Source: Sphingobacterium detergens (GTDB taxonomy: Bacteria; Bacteroidota; Bacteroidia; Sphingobacteriales; Sphingobacteriaceae). From it: a stretch of 64,000 nucleotides of DNA. Position numbers and translations under genes: made by a program. This document shows, piece by piece, positions 27,227 through 35,946 of the stretch (positions are counted from its first letter, which is position 1; each line of letters opens with the position of its first letter). The notes under the pieces were generated by a model. It did not search any database. It saw only the letters and a list, made by a program, of their open reading frames with translations, and was not told the origin of the DNA. The stretch spans positions 2,534,500 to 2,598,499 of the forward strand of contig NZ_RAPY01000001.1 in assembly GCF_003610355.1 (NCBI RefSeq), written 5' to 3'.

Positions 27227-27285
27227 TTGCATAAAAACAGTCCGCGATCGACCTTCGTTTATGATTTAAGACTGCTTTTATGCAA
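27227..27285. repeat. 16-bp inverted repeat with 27-nt loop
   Basis: TTGCATAAAAACAGTC and GACTGCTTTTATGCAA pair at 15 of 16 positions, with a G-U pair in RNA at the sixteenth. It stands 35 bp after the DinB-like gene. There is no T run, so it may be a terminator-like stem, an operator or a transposon relic. Confidence 0.55.
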
Positions 27286-27360
27286 TTTCGCTATGCACCC
27301 TATCCCAACCTGCGGCGTACCTCAGTCGGGACAGCGTCAGGATGAATCCATGATATTTCC

Positions 27361-27382
27361 GTAGTGAGTCCGTGGTGAGTCC
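27361..27382 (+). repeat. Two tandem 11-bp units (GTrGTGAGTCC)
   Basis: GTAGTGAGTCC is followed directly by GTGGTGAGTCC, and the next bases (GTG) begin a third unit. Similar GAGTCCGTGGTGAGTCC runs occur, as far as I recall, in other Sphingobacteriaceae genomes. Their role is unknown. Confidence 0.5.
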
Positions 27383-27696
27383 GTGTTATACTCGCTAAAA
27401 CCACATTCACATGATGGTCAGACTACCCTAACATCTGCTCTCAGGTATGTTTAAAGCTCAATTCAGGCCGGAATGGCCCTCGAACAGTTACCGAAAATAG
27501 GCCAAATACTCGGACTCACTTGCTGGAAACGCAGTTTTTCGATGTGAAAACCTTCCTACATTCATCAAGCCCACGAAGGGTGAATATAATGGCATAATTT
27601 TTGAAAAAAATTATCGACAAACCAATTAAATGGTATGCAAAATGGGCAAAAAACCCATAAGCCAAAATATAGGAACAGTATATTTAAACCTTGAAT

Positions 27697-28314
27697 ATGA
27701 TTATTTTCGGAACAAGAACAAAGTTACTACAAAACAGCTCCAATGCAGCTGTTGGAACTTGCAATTATTGCAACACAGCCGGATCCTTATATGCCTCCAA
27801 ACAGGTAAAATACTTCCACATCTTCTGGATCCCCATTTTTCCATACAGTACAGAGATTATTAGTGTATGTGATCATTGTAAAAAAGTAAATTACCAACGT
27901 GAGATTGATCCCCAAACCCTTGCAACAATCCGTTCAAGCGGTATGCCGAAGACACCCGTTGGATATTTTTCTGGATTAATACTCATCGGTCTTTTCTTCG
28001 GATCTGCGGCCGCAGCGGGAATATCCGGATCCATTAAAACAAAAAAATACATGGAAAGTCCGGTTGCTGGTGATGTATATGAAATCAAACGGAAAGAAAA
28101 TGGGAAGTCCATGTACACCTTATACCGCGTTGCCAATGTAACAACGGATTCCATTACTTTCGACGTCAACGACTACGAGGCAGAGGGAACAAAAGGTCTT
28201 CGCAAATTGAGGGAACAAAGCGGCAACAGTTACTCAGAAAAGATTACTTTAGCCCGTGCAGAAGTGGCCAAAATGAAAGCTGACAATCAGATATCAACGA
28301 TAGAAAGAAAATAG
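27697..28314 (+). CDS. Zinc-ribbon membrane protein of unknown function
   Basis: The ATG at 27697 gives 205 residues (MIIFGTRTK). The frame can be read from a TTG at 27691, but the ATG fits the usual N-terminus of such proteins. The first 70 residues form a zinc ribbon: CNYC near residue 23 and CDHC near residue 59, with YFHIFWIPIFPY between them. Then one membrane segment follows (about 94-117, VGYFSGLILIGLFFGSAAAAGISG) and a C-terminal soluble domain of ~90 residues (GDVYEIKRKENGKSMYTLYRV). Small proteins of this build occur widely in Bacteroidota without known role. The GT39-like gene starts 31 bp later on the same strand, so co-expression is likely. Confidence 0.75.
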   Translation: MIIFGTRTKLLQNSSNAAVGTCNYCNTAGSLYASKQVKYFHIFWIPIFPYSTEIISVCDHCKKVNYQREIDPQTLATIRSSGMPKTPVGYFSGLILIGLFFGSAAAAGISGSIKTKKYMESPVAGDVYEIKRKENGKSMYTLYRVANVTTDSITFDVNDYEAEGTKGLRKLREQSGNSYSEKITLARAEVAKMKADNQISTIERK

Positions 28315-28345
28315 AACTGGAGCTTACGGACAAATCCGTTCTTAC

Positions 28346-29881
28346 ATGAAAAAACACCTTATACTAGTAAGCCTTATCCTGCTGAAATTTATCATTCAAT
28401 ATCAATTGATAAGTCCGATATATGATTTACATCGGGATGAGTTCTTACATTTAGATCAGGCCAATCACTTGGCTTGGGGATATTTGTCCGTTCCGCCGTT
28501 GACCTCTTGGCTTTCCTACCTCATCAAGATTTTAGGAAACTCCGTATTCTGGATCAAATTCTTCCCTGCACTGTTCGGAGCGCTAACCATTCTTGTCGTC
28601 TGGAAAACCATTGAAGAACTCAAAGGAGGTCTTTTTGCGTTGATATTTGGTACAAGTTGTGTTATTTTTTCGGTCTTATTTCGTTTAAACACGCTGTATC
28701 AACCCAATTCTTTTGATGTTCTGTCATGGACATTGATTTATTATTTTATCATAAAATATCTCAACCGAGGACATCATAAATGGCTATACTTTATTGCAGT
28801 CACCTTTGCTTTGGGATTTTTAAACAAATATAATATCGCTTTTTTGATCCTAGGGCTTATACCGGCCATTATAGCTGTTCCAGAACGTAAAGTACTATTC
28901 AATAACAAATTTTATTCTAGTATTCTAATTGCTTTTTTAATCATTCTACCTAATTTAATCTGGCAATACTTGAATAATTTCCCTGTTTTATATCATTTCA
29001 AAGAACTTGCGGAAACCCAGCTCATCAATGTCAACAGATGGAGCTTTATCCGGTCTCAATTTCTATTTTTTTTCGGAACTTTTCCTGTTATTGGCTTTGG
29101 ATTATATGCTTTATTATGTTATCCCGCATTTCGAAAATATCGGCTATTCTTGTTCTCTTTTTTTATTACAATTGGTGTTTTTCTATTTTTAAAAGCTAAA
29201 GATTATTACGCAATCGGTGTCTATCCCATTTATTTTGCTTTTGGTGCAGTCTATATTTCAACACTTTTAGAAAACAAGGCTGGAAGAATTCTAAAACCTC
29301 TTTTAATTGCACTACCCCTTGTTTTCTTTATTCCTGTTTATTTGCTGACATTCCCCAATAGGAGCCCACAATATATTGCGAACCATCCCGAAAAATACCG
29401 CAAAATTGGTATGTTGACCTGGGAAGATGGCAAGGATCATCAACTTCCACAAGATTTTGCGGATATGCTGGGCTGGCGGGAGCTCGCCCAAAAGGTAGAT
29501 GACATTTATGGCAAAATTCCCAATCCACAAAATACACTCGTCCTTTGTGATAACTATGGTCAGGCGGGCGCTATAAATTATTATTCCAAACTTGGAATCC
29601 GTGCAGTCACCTTCAACGCTGACTATATCAACTGGTTTGATTTCAGTCATGAGTTCCGCAACTTGATCCGTATAAAGAATTCATGGGAAAACCAATCTGA
29701 AATGAACGAAACAGCTCCATATTTTGTACAATCTATACGCTCAGATTCCATTACCAACAAGTATGCAAGAGAATATGGAGCTGTGATTTTCACCTTCATC
29801 AATGCAAAAATCAATATCAACCAACGAGTCAAAAATGAAGTCGAACAAGAACAACGACGACATCTATTGCCGGTTAAATAA
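28346..29881 (+). CDS. GT39-like membrane glycosyltransferase (PMT/ArnT type)
   Basis: The 511-residue protein has about ten hydrophobic segments spread over residues 1-330 and a soluble C-terminal domain of ~170 residues. The first periplasmic loop carries YDLHRDEFLHLDQANHLAWG, which has the Asp/Glu motif used by polyprenyl-phosphate-dependent GT-C enzymes of the PMT_2/GT39 family. These transfer a sugar from a lipid-phosphate carrier to a lipid or protein on the periplasmic side of the inner membrane. It follows the zinc-ribbon gene by 31 bp, and a glycolipid-binding-like gene follows 20 bp later. The three could form an operon for cell-surface glycolipid handling, but the donor and acceptor are not known. 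Confidence 0.85.
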   Translation: MKKHLILVSLILLKFIIQYQLISPIYDLHRDEFLHLDQANHLAWGYLSVPPLTSWLSYLIKILGNSVFWIKFFPALFGALTILVVWKTIEELKGGLFALIFGTSCVIFSVLFRLNTLYQPNSFDVLSWTLIYYFIIKYLNRGHHKWLYFIAVTFALGFLNKYNIAFLILGLIPAIIAVPERKVLFNNKFYSSILIAFLIILPNLIWQYLNNFPVLYHFKELAETQLINVNRWSFIRSQFLFFFGTFPVIGFGLYALLCYPAFRKYRLFLFSFFITIGVFLFLKAKDYYAIGVYPIYFAFGAVYISTLLENKAGRILKPLLIALPLVFFIPVYLLTFPNRSPQYIANHPEKYRKIGMLTWEDGKDHQLPQDFADMLGWRELAQKVDDIYGKIPNPQNTLVLCDNYGQAGAINYYSKLGIRAVTFNADYINWFDFSHEFRNLIRIKNSWENQSEMNETAPYFVQSIRSDSITNKYAREYGAVIFTFINAKININQRVKNEVEQEQRRHLLPVK

Positions 29882-29901
29882 TTACTTAATATAGCGATCA
29901 G

Positions 29902-30453
29902 ATGAAAACAGTATTATGGCAGGGAGTCGCTTTCCATTCCCTAGAGTATTTCAATATACAGGAAAATAATGACCATTATGTTGTAGTATCAAAAATTATA
30001 GGTTCCTATCGGAAAAAAATTTATTCGGTCTCCTATCAACTGATGATAAACAAACAGTGGGAGGTCGAGGAATTTCTTATTGATTCCGAGGTCAATATGA
30101 CCAAAAACACCCTAACCGGAAAAAAAACAACTACCAACTGGGAAATCAATCATTTTGACAATCCGGACTTTATGGGTTTTCAATATATTGATATCTCTTT
30201 AACTCCCTTTACAAACACGCTACCAATAAACAATCTACAGCTTAAAATTGGTAATTCAAAAGAAATAGATATCATCTATATCGACCTAATAAACAACGAC
30301 ATCACACCTGTCCGGCAACGTTATACAAGGACAGATTTACACGAATATCTGTATGAAAATATCGTCAGTGATTTTACAGCTCGTATTCAGGTGGATGAGA
30401 ACGGGCTGGTCCTAAACTATCCCGGTTTATTTAAAAAGATAGCTGGGAACTAG
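29902..30453 (+). CDS. Putative glycolipid-binding family protein
   Basis: The 183-residue protein has no signal peptide. It matches the pattern of the putative glycolipid-binding family (DUF1089): WQGVAFHSLEYF near the N-terminus, YIDISLTPFTNTLPI in the middle, and RQRYTRTDLHEYLYE ... VDENGLVLNYPGLFKK at the C-terminus. The family length is 180-190 residues, so it is complete. It starts 20 bp after the GT39-like gene on the same strand. A role in binding lipid-linked glycans is suggested by the family name and this neighbour, but is not proven. Confidence 0.8.
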   Translation: MKTVLWQGVAFHSLEYFNIQENNDHYVVVSKIIGSYRKKIYSVSYQLMINKQWEVEEFLIDSEVNMTKNTLTGKKTTTNWEINHFDNPDFMGFQYIDISLTPFTNTLPINNLQLKIGNSKEIDIIYIDLINNDITPVRQRYTRTDLHEYLYENIVSDFTARIQVDENGLVLNYPGLFKKIAGN

Positions 30454-30717
30454 TTTCAATCATCCCGAAATAAAATCAACACAAGCCTTCCCTCAACCTT
30501 GTTCTAACGATACCTTCTGATCAAAAAAACAAATCGGTATGTGTATAGGCTTTATAGCTGTGCTACTAGATAACAGTGCCACTAGCATACATTTTTTTAT
30601 TACCTCCGTTTACATAAAATATTTCTATATTGGTTCCGAGTTTTTCATGCTAAACCGACAAATTCTATTTGGCAAGCTCCTAAACACATAATTATTAAGA
30701 AATAACAAAAAAACTTT

Positions 30718-33006
30718 ATGTATAAAGCTATTTCACTGCTCCTGCTATTGTCTGCTTTCTATTGGCCCGGTACAAGTTATGCGCAAGAAAAAAATCATAT
30801 CCCCCAGCTGATCCCTTTTCCCGAACAACTGGAATCATCTACGGGTTTCTTTCAAATAGCCAAGGGAGAACTCTCCTATACGATTGATTCCGACATCTCC
30901 TCAAACTCTCTAGACCAATGGGTACGTCAATCGTTATTCGGGAAGATTCCTAAAAAGAAGGTGACACATGCTGATGCAACACTACGATTGATAAAAAAAA
31001 ATGGTCTTTCTAGTGAAGGTTACGAGTTAACGATTGATAAAAAAGGAATACAGATTTCTGCATCTTCGGATCAAGGGCTATTTTACGGACTACAAACAAT
31101 ACAACAGCTGTATCTTTTAGCAAAACCCAATGGCAGTATTCATTTGCCCTATCTATCAATTAAGGATCAGCCAGCGTTTCAGTGGCGTGGTGTGGAATTA
31201 GATGTGGCACGGCACTTCTTCTCAAAAGATTATTTATACAAGTTTATCGATCTTTTGTCGTCCTATAAATTCAACAAGCTTCACTTGCATCTCACAGATG
31301 ATCAAGGTTGGCGTATCGAGATAAAAAAATACCCAAAACTTACTTCACAAGGTGCTTGGAGAACGTATAATAACCAAGATTCAGCATGTTTGGCCAAAGC
31401 AAAAGATAACCCCGATTTCAATCTACCCAGCGAGCACAAACGTATCAATAATGGACGAGAAGAGTATGGTGGATTTTACACACAACAGGATATCAGAGAT
31501 ATCGTCACCTATGCATCGAGCAGACATATCGAGATTATACCTGAGATAGATATGCCCGGACACATGATGATCGCGACCAAAGCCTATCCCGAGCTACTCC
31601 TGGACAGTGAGACTGCAGGCTGGGGAAAACAGTTCTCAGTACCAATCAGTCCATGGAAAGAAAGTAGTTATACATTCATAGAAAATGTACTTAGTGAGGT
31701 CATCGAGCTTTTTCCGTCCACTTATATTCATATTGGTGCTGACGAAGTGGAAAAAGATTCCTGGTCAAATTCAGCTATGGCCACAGCATTTATGAAGGAG
31801 AAAGGCATAGCCAATTTACATGACCTACAAAGTTATTTTGTAAAACGCGTTAATAACTTCATACGTTCGAAAAACAAACGCAGCATCGGCTGGGATGAAA
31901 TACTTGATGGTGTTTCGGATACATCGATGACAGTTATGTATTGGCGGGGATGGGTAAAAAATGCACCTCGTGAAGCAGTCAATCGTGGTCACCGTCTTAT
32001 CATGACACCTACAAACCCTTTGTATTTTGACTACTTACCCAATAGTAGCAGCTTGGATGCGGTGTATAATATGTCTGTGGTGCCATCCGATATCCCCAGC
32101 GATAAATCAAATTTAGTTCAGGGCGCGCAGGCAAATATATGGACAGAAATGATCCCATCGACAGCTCGGTTAGAATTTATGATTCTGCCAAGATTGAGCG
32201 CATTGGCAGAGCGGGTCTGGACTAACAAATCGCTATATGAAAGCTATAGAAATAGATTAATCGCTCATTTTGGGCTCTGGAACAAAATGGGGCTACGTTA
32301 CCGTATGCCAGATTTAAATGGCTTTGCCGATAACCAGGTCATCGTTGATGGACGATCCACGCTGAAAATTGAAAATGAACTCCCGGAAAATGCGATACAT
32401 TATACCACTGATGGCAGTCTACCAACTCAGAAAAGCCCAGTATTAAGCGATTCACTTATTGTCAAAAACGAAGGTGCCATACGTTTCGCAACGATATCCT
32501 CTTCAGGAGCGAAGAGCGAATTGTACCAAGTGAATTTCAAGAAAGATACCTGGAAAAAAGGTGTTACCGAAGATGTAAAGAATATGCGTGCAGGATTGAC
32601 CGCAACGCTATTTAATGGAACATTTGCAAACACAGCTGCAATAACAGGCAAAGCGGTACGCCAGGAGATTATCAAGAATATCCATTTGAGCGATACGATT
32701 AAAATGCCTTCTTTTGGTGCGAAAATTAAGGGCTATCTATACGTGAAAGAAAAGGGGATCTATAATTTCTATTTCACTTGCGATGACGGTGGAGTTTTGC
32801 GCATACATGATCAGGTGGTCGTAGACAACGACGGACAACATGCCCCAATTATGAAAAGTGGACAGATCGCTTTAGAAAAAGGATATCATCCGATTAGCAT
32901 CGATTTTATCGAAGCGGGAGGTGGTTTTACCTTGAAACTTCAATATCGTGTTAACGGTTCCAAAATTTCCAACATACCAGACGATCATCTCTTTCATAAA
33001 AACTAA
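30718..33006 (+). CDS. GH20 beta-N-acetylhexosaminidase with C-terminal PA14 domain
   Basis: The 762-residue protein has a signal peptide (cleavage after SYAQ, about residue 22), a GH20b N-terminal domain (about 28-150, QLIPFPEQLE), and the GH20 barrel (about 153-500: FQWRGVELDVARHFF, LHLHLTDDQGWRIEIK, IPEIDMPGH, HIGADEVEKDSW with Asp342-Glu343 as the catalytic pair of substrate-assisted retention, and WRGW). Residues ~530-610 form a chitobiase C-terminal-like domain (HYTTDGSLP) and ~625-760 a PA14 domain (GLTATLFNGTF ... YNFYFTCDDGGVLRIHDQVV) likely binding carbohydrate. It releases terminal GlcNAc or GalNAc in the periplasm or at the surface. It is monocistronic and ends in a terminator. 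Confidence 0.92.
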   Translation: MYKAISLLLLLSAFYWPGTSYAQEKNHIPQLIPFPEQLESSTGFFQIAKGELSYTIDSDISSNSLDQWVRQSLFGKIPKKKVTHADATLRLIKKNGLSSEGYELTIDKKGIQISASSDQGLFYGLQTIQQLYLLAKPNGSIHLPYLSIKDQPAFQWRGVELDVARHFFSKDYLYKFIDLLSSYKFNKLHLHLTDDQGWRIEIKKYPKLTSQGAWRTYNNQDSACLAKAKDNPDFNLPSEHKRINNGREEYGGFYTQQDIRDIVTYASSRHIEIIPEIDMPGHMMIATKAYPELLLDSETAGWGKQFSVPISPWKESSYTFIENVLSEVIELFPSTYIHIGADEVEKDSWSNSAMATAFMKEKGIANLHDLQSYFVKRVNNFIRSKNKRSIGWDEILDGVSDTSMTVMYWRGWVKNAPREAVNRGHRLIMTPTNPLYFDYLPNSSSLDAVYNMSVVPSDIPSDKSNLVQGAQANIWTEMIPSTARLEFMILPRLSALAERVWTNKSLYESYRNRLIAHFGLWNKMGLRYRMPDLNGFADNQVIVDGRSTLKIENELPENAIHYTTDGSLPTQKSPVLSDSLIVKNEGAIRFATISSSGAKSELYQVNFKKDTWKKGVTEDVKNMRAGLTATLFNGTFANTAAITGKAVRQEIIKNIHLSDTIKMPSFGAKIKGYLYVKEKGIYNFYFTCDDGGVLRIHDQVVVDNDGQHAPIMKSGQIALEKGYHPISIDFIEAGGGFTLKLQYRVNGSKISNIPDDHLFHKN

Positions 33007-33016
33007 GGTTAAAAGT

Positions 33017-33047
33017 GGTGTCCGAAACGGACATCCCTATTTTTTTA
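33017..33047 (+). terminator. Terminator after the GH20 gene
   Basis: GTGTCCG - AAA - CGGACAT forms a short strong stem just after the stop at 33006, followed by CCCTATTTTTTT. Confidence 0.7.
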
Positions 33048-33138
33048 CTTTACTCCTACCCCTATAGTCTCTTTTCAAATATTCAATTCCCAAAGACTTA
33101 TTTTTGGAAAGCTTCTTTACTGTTTACACTTTGAAAAC

Positions 33139-33807
33139 TTATCTTTTCTTTGTCATCCAGCCCATATAAATCATTGATTGAAAAAAACGTACCGGAACCT
33201 CGAACCCCGCTTCAACACATAACGCTGCAAGCCGATCTTCAGACACATGAAAAAGTTCGTTCTCTATCCTATTCAATCGAAGACTGATCTGCTCTTCGGG
33301 TATGTCATCGGACAATAGAAGTCTTAGAATTTTCAGATTTTCTTTAATCATGCTGCTATCTCCTGTGATATCCAGCATCACAAGTGGCGCTCCTAAAACC
33401 AGTCTTTTTCCGATCTCTTTCAGCAATTCCAGCTTACTCCCGTTATCTTCAAGAAAATGAAGAACCAACAATAGTGTGGCGGCATCATATTTTTTGTCGT
33501 TTTTCAAATCTTGGATCAGGGCTTCAGCAAGTACAATGTTAGGGTATCCCTCAAGTTTCTGCCGAGCCTGTTGAATCATTTCAGGGGAAGGATCTATACC
33601 TGTTATATTCCATGTTTTCCCTTTTGTAACGAGTTTCTGTATTTCATTACCAGTTCCACAGCCGACGACCAGCAGTTCTTTGGGATCCGTATCCGTCAAC
33701 AGCTTAGGCAGACAATCCAAAAAATAGTGATAATTGGGAATCCAGGCTTCTACAAATTGATCATAGCCGCTCGCTCTTTCATTCGCGAATAATTCTACTT
33801 TGCTCAT
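33139..33807 (-). CDS. SAM-dependent methyltransferase (class I)
   Basis: From the Met at 33807 the protein has 222 residues (MSKVELFANERASGYDQFV). An ATG at 33870 would add 21 residues that do not look conserved. The Rossmann-like core shows LLVVGCGTGNEIQKL (motif I), NITGIDPSPEMIQQAR (motif post-I) and YDAATLLLVLHFLE (motif II), as in Methyltransf_25/tRNA(cmo5U34)-type enzymes. The substrate cannot be told from the sequence. It is divergent from the gene at 34169, and a perfect 19-bp palindrome lies in the gap. Confidence 0.87.
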   Translation of the reverse strand: MSKVELFANERASGYDQFVEAWIPNYHYFLDCLPKLLTDTDPKELLVVGCGTGNEIQKLVTKGKTWNITGIDPSPEMIQQARQKLEGYPNIVLAEALIQDLKNDKKYDAATLLLVLHFLEDNGSKLELLKEIGKRLVLGAPLVMLDITGDSSMIKENLKILRLLLSDDIPEEQISLRLNRIENELFHVSEDRLAALCVEAGFEVPVRFFQSMIYMGWMTKKR

Positions 33808-34168
33808 ATTTTTTAATAATGCAATCTTGATATCAGACAGATCAAGTGTTAAGCTATAAAGATAGCTCAATTGTATCAGTATCTCTTTTAATTAGTCCTT
33901 TTCGATTGAAAAAATTATATTGTCCCAACATTTTGACCAATAACCCACTAGCCATATTTATTGGAAATACATCCCCCAACAAAAGCTGGTAATTCTTCTT
34001 GAAAAATATATTCTCTTCTATTCTGCCATCTATAGATTCAAAACTTTTGTTATCTTTATTTTACTTAGCCAGAGTTGTGATAATGACGAATAAAAAGCCA
34101 TCTGGTTGAACCAGATGCAACCAAGATAATTTGTTAAGATCAGCTCAAAAATATATTAACAAGACTAT
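33808..34168. other. Divergent intergenic region with a palindrome
   Basis: The 361 bp contain a near-consensus -7 box for the methyltransferase on the minus strand (TATCTTTA, 33854-33861) without a matching -33, and the palindrome at 34099-34117. No further gene is seen. Confidence 0.5.
34099..34117. promoter_or_regulatory. 19-bp perfect palindrome, candidate operator
   Basis: CATCTGGTT - G - AACCAGATG is an exact inverted repeat with a 1-nt centre, 52 bp upstream of the start at 34169. No T run follows. The form fits a dimeric repressor site, though a short hairpin in the leader is possible. Confidence 0.45.
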
Positions 34169-34726
34169 ATGAGCTTTTTAAATTTCTTAAAAGGACAACA
34201 TAAATTAAAGCAGATTGATGTCAGTGAAGACCAGGACTTTGTTGATCTGCAACTAACGATAACCAAAAACTGGAATGATGAAAACCTAAATCATATTATC
34301 CAGGCAAAGGGTCTTTGGGGGAAAGAAACAGTCGGTATAGAAGTTTCATTTCGACGCGATATGAAATTAGGTATCGTCAACACAGAAGTAGACAAGAAAA
34401 GATTTTATCGGGAAGGGGTCAATTTCTATTCCATCGGGGAATTGAGTGACAATTTCGCTAGGGCTTTAAGTACCTTGTTCAAAACTGAAGCTAGCTCTTT
34501 CAAGATGCTTGACACTATAGGCTCCACAGCATTTGTACTTAGCGGCCAACCGGAGTATTTTGACGAAGAGTATATAAAAACCAAAATTTTCTTTGACGAT
34601 ACAAACGAAAAGGATAGTTATGCAGAATGGTATGTGAATATCGACCTAAAAAATAGAATTCTTGAATTAAGGGAAAAAGATCAGGAATATCGAAAAAACA
34701 TCATTAATGTGTTGACAAATAACTAG
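34169..34726 (+). CDS. Hypothetical soluble protein
   Basis: The 185-residue protein has no signal peptide or membrane segment. It is mixed alpha/beta with many charged residues (for example VGIEVSFRRDMKLGIVNTEVDKKRFY, of which FRRDMKLG and FYREGVNFYSIGEL stand out) and a predicted C-terminal helix (ILELREKDQEYRKNIINVL). I do not recognise the family. Proteins of this size and style occur among immunity-like or DUF families of Bacteroidota, but nothing supports this here, as no toxin gene lies beside it. A GNAT gene follows 26 bp later on the same strand. Confidence 0.6.
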   Translation: MSFLNFLKGQHKLKQIDVSEDQDFVDLQLTITKNWNDENLNHIIQAKGLWGKETVGIEVSFRRDMKLGIVNTEVDKKRFYREGVNFYSIGELSDNFARALSTLFKTEASSFKMLDTIGSTAFVLSGQPEYFDEEYIKTKIFFDDTNEKDSYAEWYVNIDLKNRILELREKDQEYRKNIINVLTNN

Positions 34727-34752
34727 CTTTTCGAAAATTTAGAAATTAATAC

Positions 34753-35265
34753 ATGTCTATTCAGCCTTTAACACTTGAGTCTGACCCCTATTCTATTCGT
34801 CAGTTATCGGAAAGCGAATTCGAATATTATAAATCAATTCGTCTGGAAGCAATTCAAACGGAGCCCACCTTATTTCGATGGAGCAATCCGGCAGAAAGCG
34901 ATCTCTCCGATTTGGACTGGCAAGAGCGTATAAAATATCCCCGGATTGTCTTTGGACTTTTCAAAAAAGACGACCTGATCGGGATGACCAGTATGTTATT
35001 ATTAAACGATACTGAAGCATATTTTGGGCAATCTTTTATTCGCCCTGAACATCGCGGACAAGGGCTTTCAAGCCTCTTGTACAAAATTAGAATGGCCTGG
35101 GTCAATACACAGCAGATCAAACGGCTCATCATCAGTCATCGGGAAATCAACACGATTTCAAAAAAAGCGATCCAACATGCAGGTTTCGAATATAGCCACC
35201 GGGAACTTGTGCATTGGCTGGACGGCACAACGGGATACTCATTGTACTATCGCTTAGAACTTTAA
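34753..35265 (+). CDS. GNAT family N-acetyltransferase
   Basis: The 170-residue protein has the GNAT pattern: a first helix region (YYKSIRLEAIQTEPTLF), a beta strand block (RIVFGLFKKDDLIGMTSMLLL), the acetyl-CoA loop in EHRGQGLSSLLYK (residues ~96-108, R-G-x-G-x motif) and the C-terminal ISKKAIQHAGFEYSHRELVHW. Such enzymes acetylate amino groups of small molecules or proteins. It follows the hypothetical gene at 34169 by 26 bp, so they may be co-transcribed. It is convergent with the HxlR gene. Confidence 0.85.
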   Translation: MSIQPLTLESDPYSIRQLSESEFEYYKSIRLEAIQTEPTLFRWSNPAESDLSDLDWQERIKYPRIVFGLFKKDDLIGMTSMLLLNDTEAYFGQSFIRPEHRGQGLSSLLYKIRMAWVNTQQIKRLIISHREINTISKKAIQHAGFEYSHRELVHWLDGTTGYSLYYRLEL

Positions 35266-35352
35266 CACAAATCTGATCTGATTTCGGAAATAAGCTCACA
35301 ATAATCATTTCACTCGATTGAAAACCGATTGCGAATATAAAGAACAAACCTC

Positions 35353-35736
35353 CTATATAGCAGCTGAGCTAGTCCCGTCTTTTTGATAAAGTGTGCTTCT
35401 GTAAGTGATACCCCATTTAGCTATTTCATCAATAATGGGCCCCAATGTTTTACCACAATCAGTAAGTTCATACTCCACAGTAAGCGGTTTGGTATTCAAG
35501 ACGGTTCTTCTGATAAGATGGTTCATTTCCAGATCTTGCAGTTCTTTGGACAGCATCTTTGCCCCAATCCCATCAACTTCCCGCAACAATTCCATAAAAC
35601 GTAGCTTTTCAAACAACATTAATGTTCCTATAATGTGGAATTTCCATTTACCTGCCAAAATCTCCATGCTATCATTTATCGCCAATATCCGCGTTTTACA
35701 GCCGGTGGAGGAACTTGATAGTGCTTCCTTTTTCAT
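35353..35736 (-). CDS. HxlR family transcriptional regulator
   Basis: The 127-residue protein is a winged-helix regulator of the HxlR type: a cysteine in TGCKTRI near the N-terminus, the family core MEILAGKWKFHIIGTLM, RFMELLREVDGIGAKMLSKELQDLEMNHLI and EYELTDCGKTLGPIIDEIAKWG. HxlR regulators often sense aldehydes, quinones or redox stress through cysteines and repress a neighbouring gene. Here the divergent neighbour encodes a YceI lipoprotein. A TATTTTTG box on the minus strand (35763-35770) and an AAGGAGA Shine-Dalgarno-like stretch precede the start. Confidence 0.92.
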   Translation of the reverse strand: MKKEALSSSSTGCKTRILAINDSMEILAGKWKFHIIGTLMLFEKLRFMELLREVDGIGAKMLSKELQDLEMNHLIRRTVLNTKPLTVEYELTDCGKTLGPIIDEIAKWGITYRSTLYQKDGTSSAAI

Positions 35737-35762
35737 TTTACTTGATCTCCTTCTATTATTTA

Positions 35763-35770
35763 CAAAAATA
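35763..35770 (-). promoter_or_regulatory. -7 box of the HxlR gene
   Basis: TATTTTTG on the minus strand matches TAnnTTTG exactly, 27 bp before the start codon at 35736. No TTG is found at the right distance upstream, so the call rests on one box. Confidence 0.45.
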
Positions 35771-35810
35771 CTGAATTACAGCGTCACAGTGCACTATCTT
35801 TTTGGAAAGT

Positions 35811-35828
35811 AGTTTCTTTAAGGAAACT
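35811..35828. promoter_or_regulatory. Inverted repeat between hxlR-like and YceI genes, candidate operator
   Basis: AGTTTC - TTTAAG - GAAACT is an 18-bp inverted repeat centred between the two divergent -7 boxes (35763-35770 and 35856-35863). The place fits a site for the HxlR protein to control both genes. Confidence 0.45.
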
Positions 35829-35855
35829 AATACCAAAAATAAACTATCTATCATC

Positions 35856-35863
35856 TACCTTTG
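35856..35863 (+). promoter_or_regulatory. -7 box of the YceI lipoprotein gene
   Basis: TACCTTTG matches TAnnTTTG exactly. The start of transcription would be at about 35868, giving a leader of about 80 nt before the ATG at 35947. The -33 region lacks TTG, which fits a regulated promoter. Confidence 0.5.
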
Positions 35864-35946
35864 TATTCATAAATTAAAATGGCATGATTGATGCCGACGA
35901 TACAGAACAATACAAACATCTTATTAAAAAATAAAACGATTAAAAA

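Larger units (their letters stand above)
27193..27696. other. Gene-free region with hairpin and short direct repeats
   Basis: The 504 bp contain a 16-bp inverted repeat (27227-27285), then the tandem units GTAGTGAGTCC / GTGGTGAGTCC at 27361-27382, and a G/C-richer stretch (27300-27350, CCTGCGGCGTACCTCAGTCGG) unlike the AT-rich surroundings. No frame longer than chance is seen. It may be a relic of an intergenic repeat element. Confidence 0.5.

Noticed and set aside
27361..27385. CRISPR-like repeats
   Set aside because: There are only two to three short tandem units with no spacers and no cas genes in the window.
27630..27863. 77-codon frame overlapping the zinc-ribbon gene
   Set aside because: The other frame (27697-28314) carries the CxxC zinc ribbon and the membrane helix, so this frame is a shadow.
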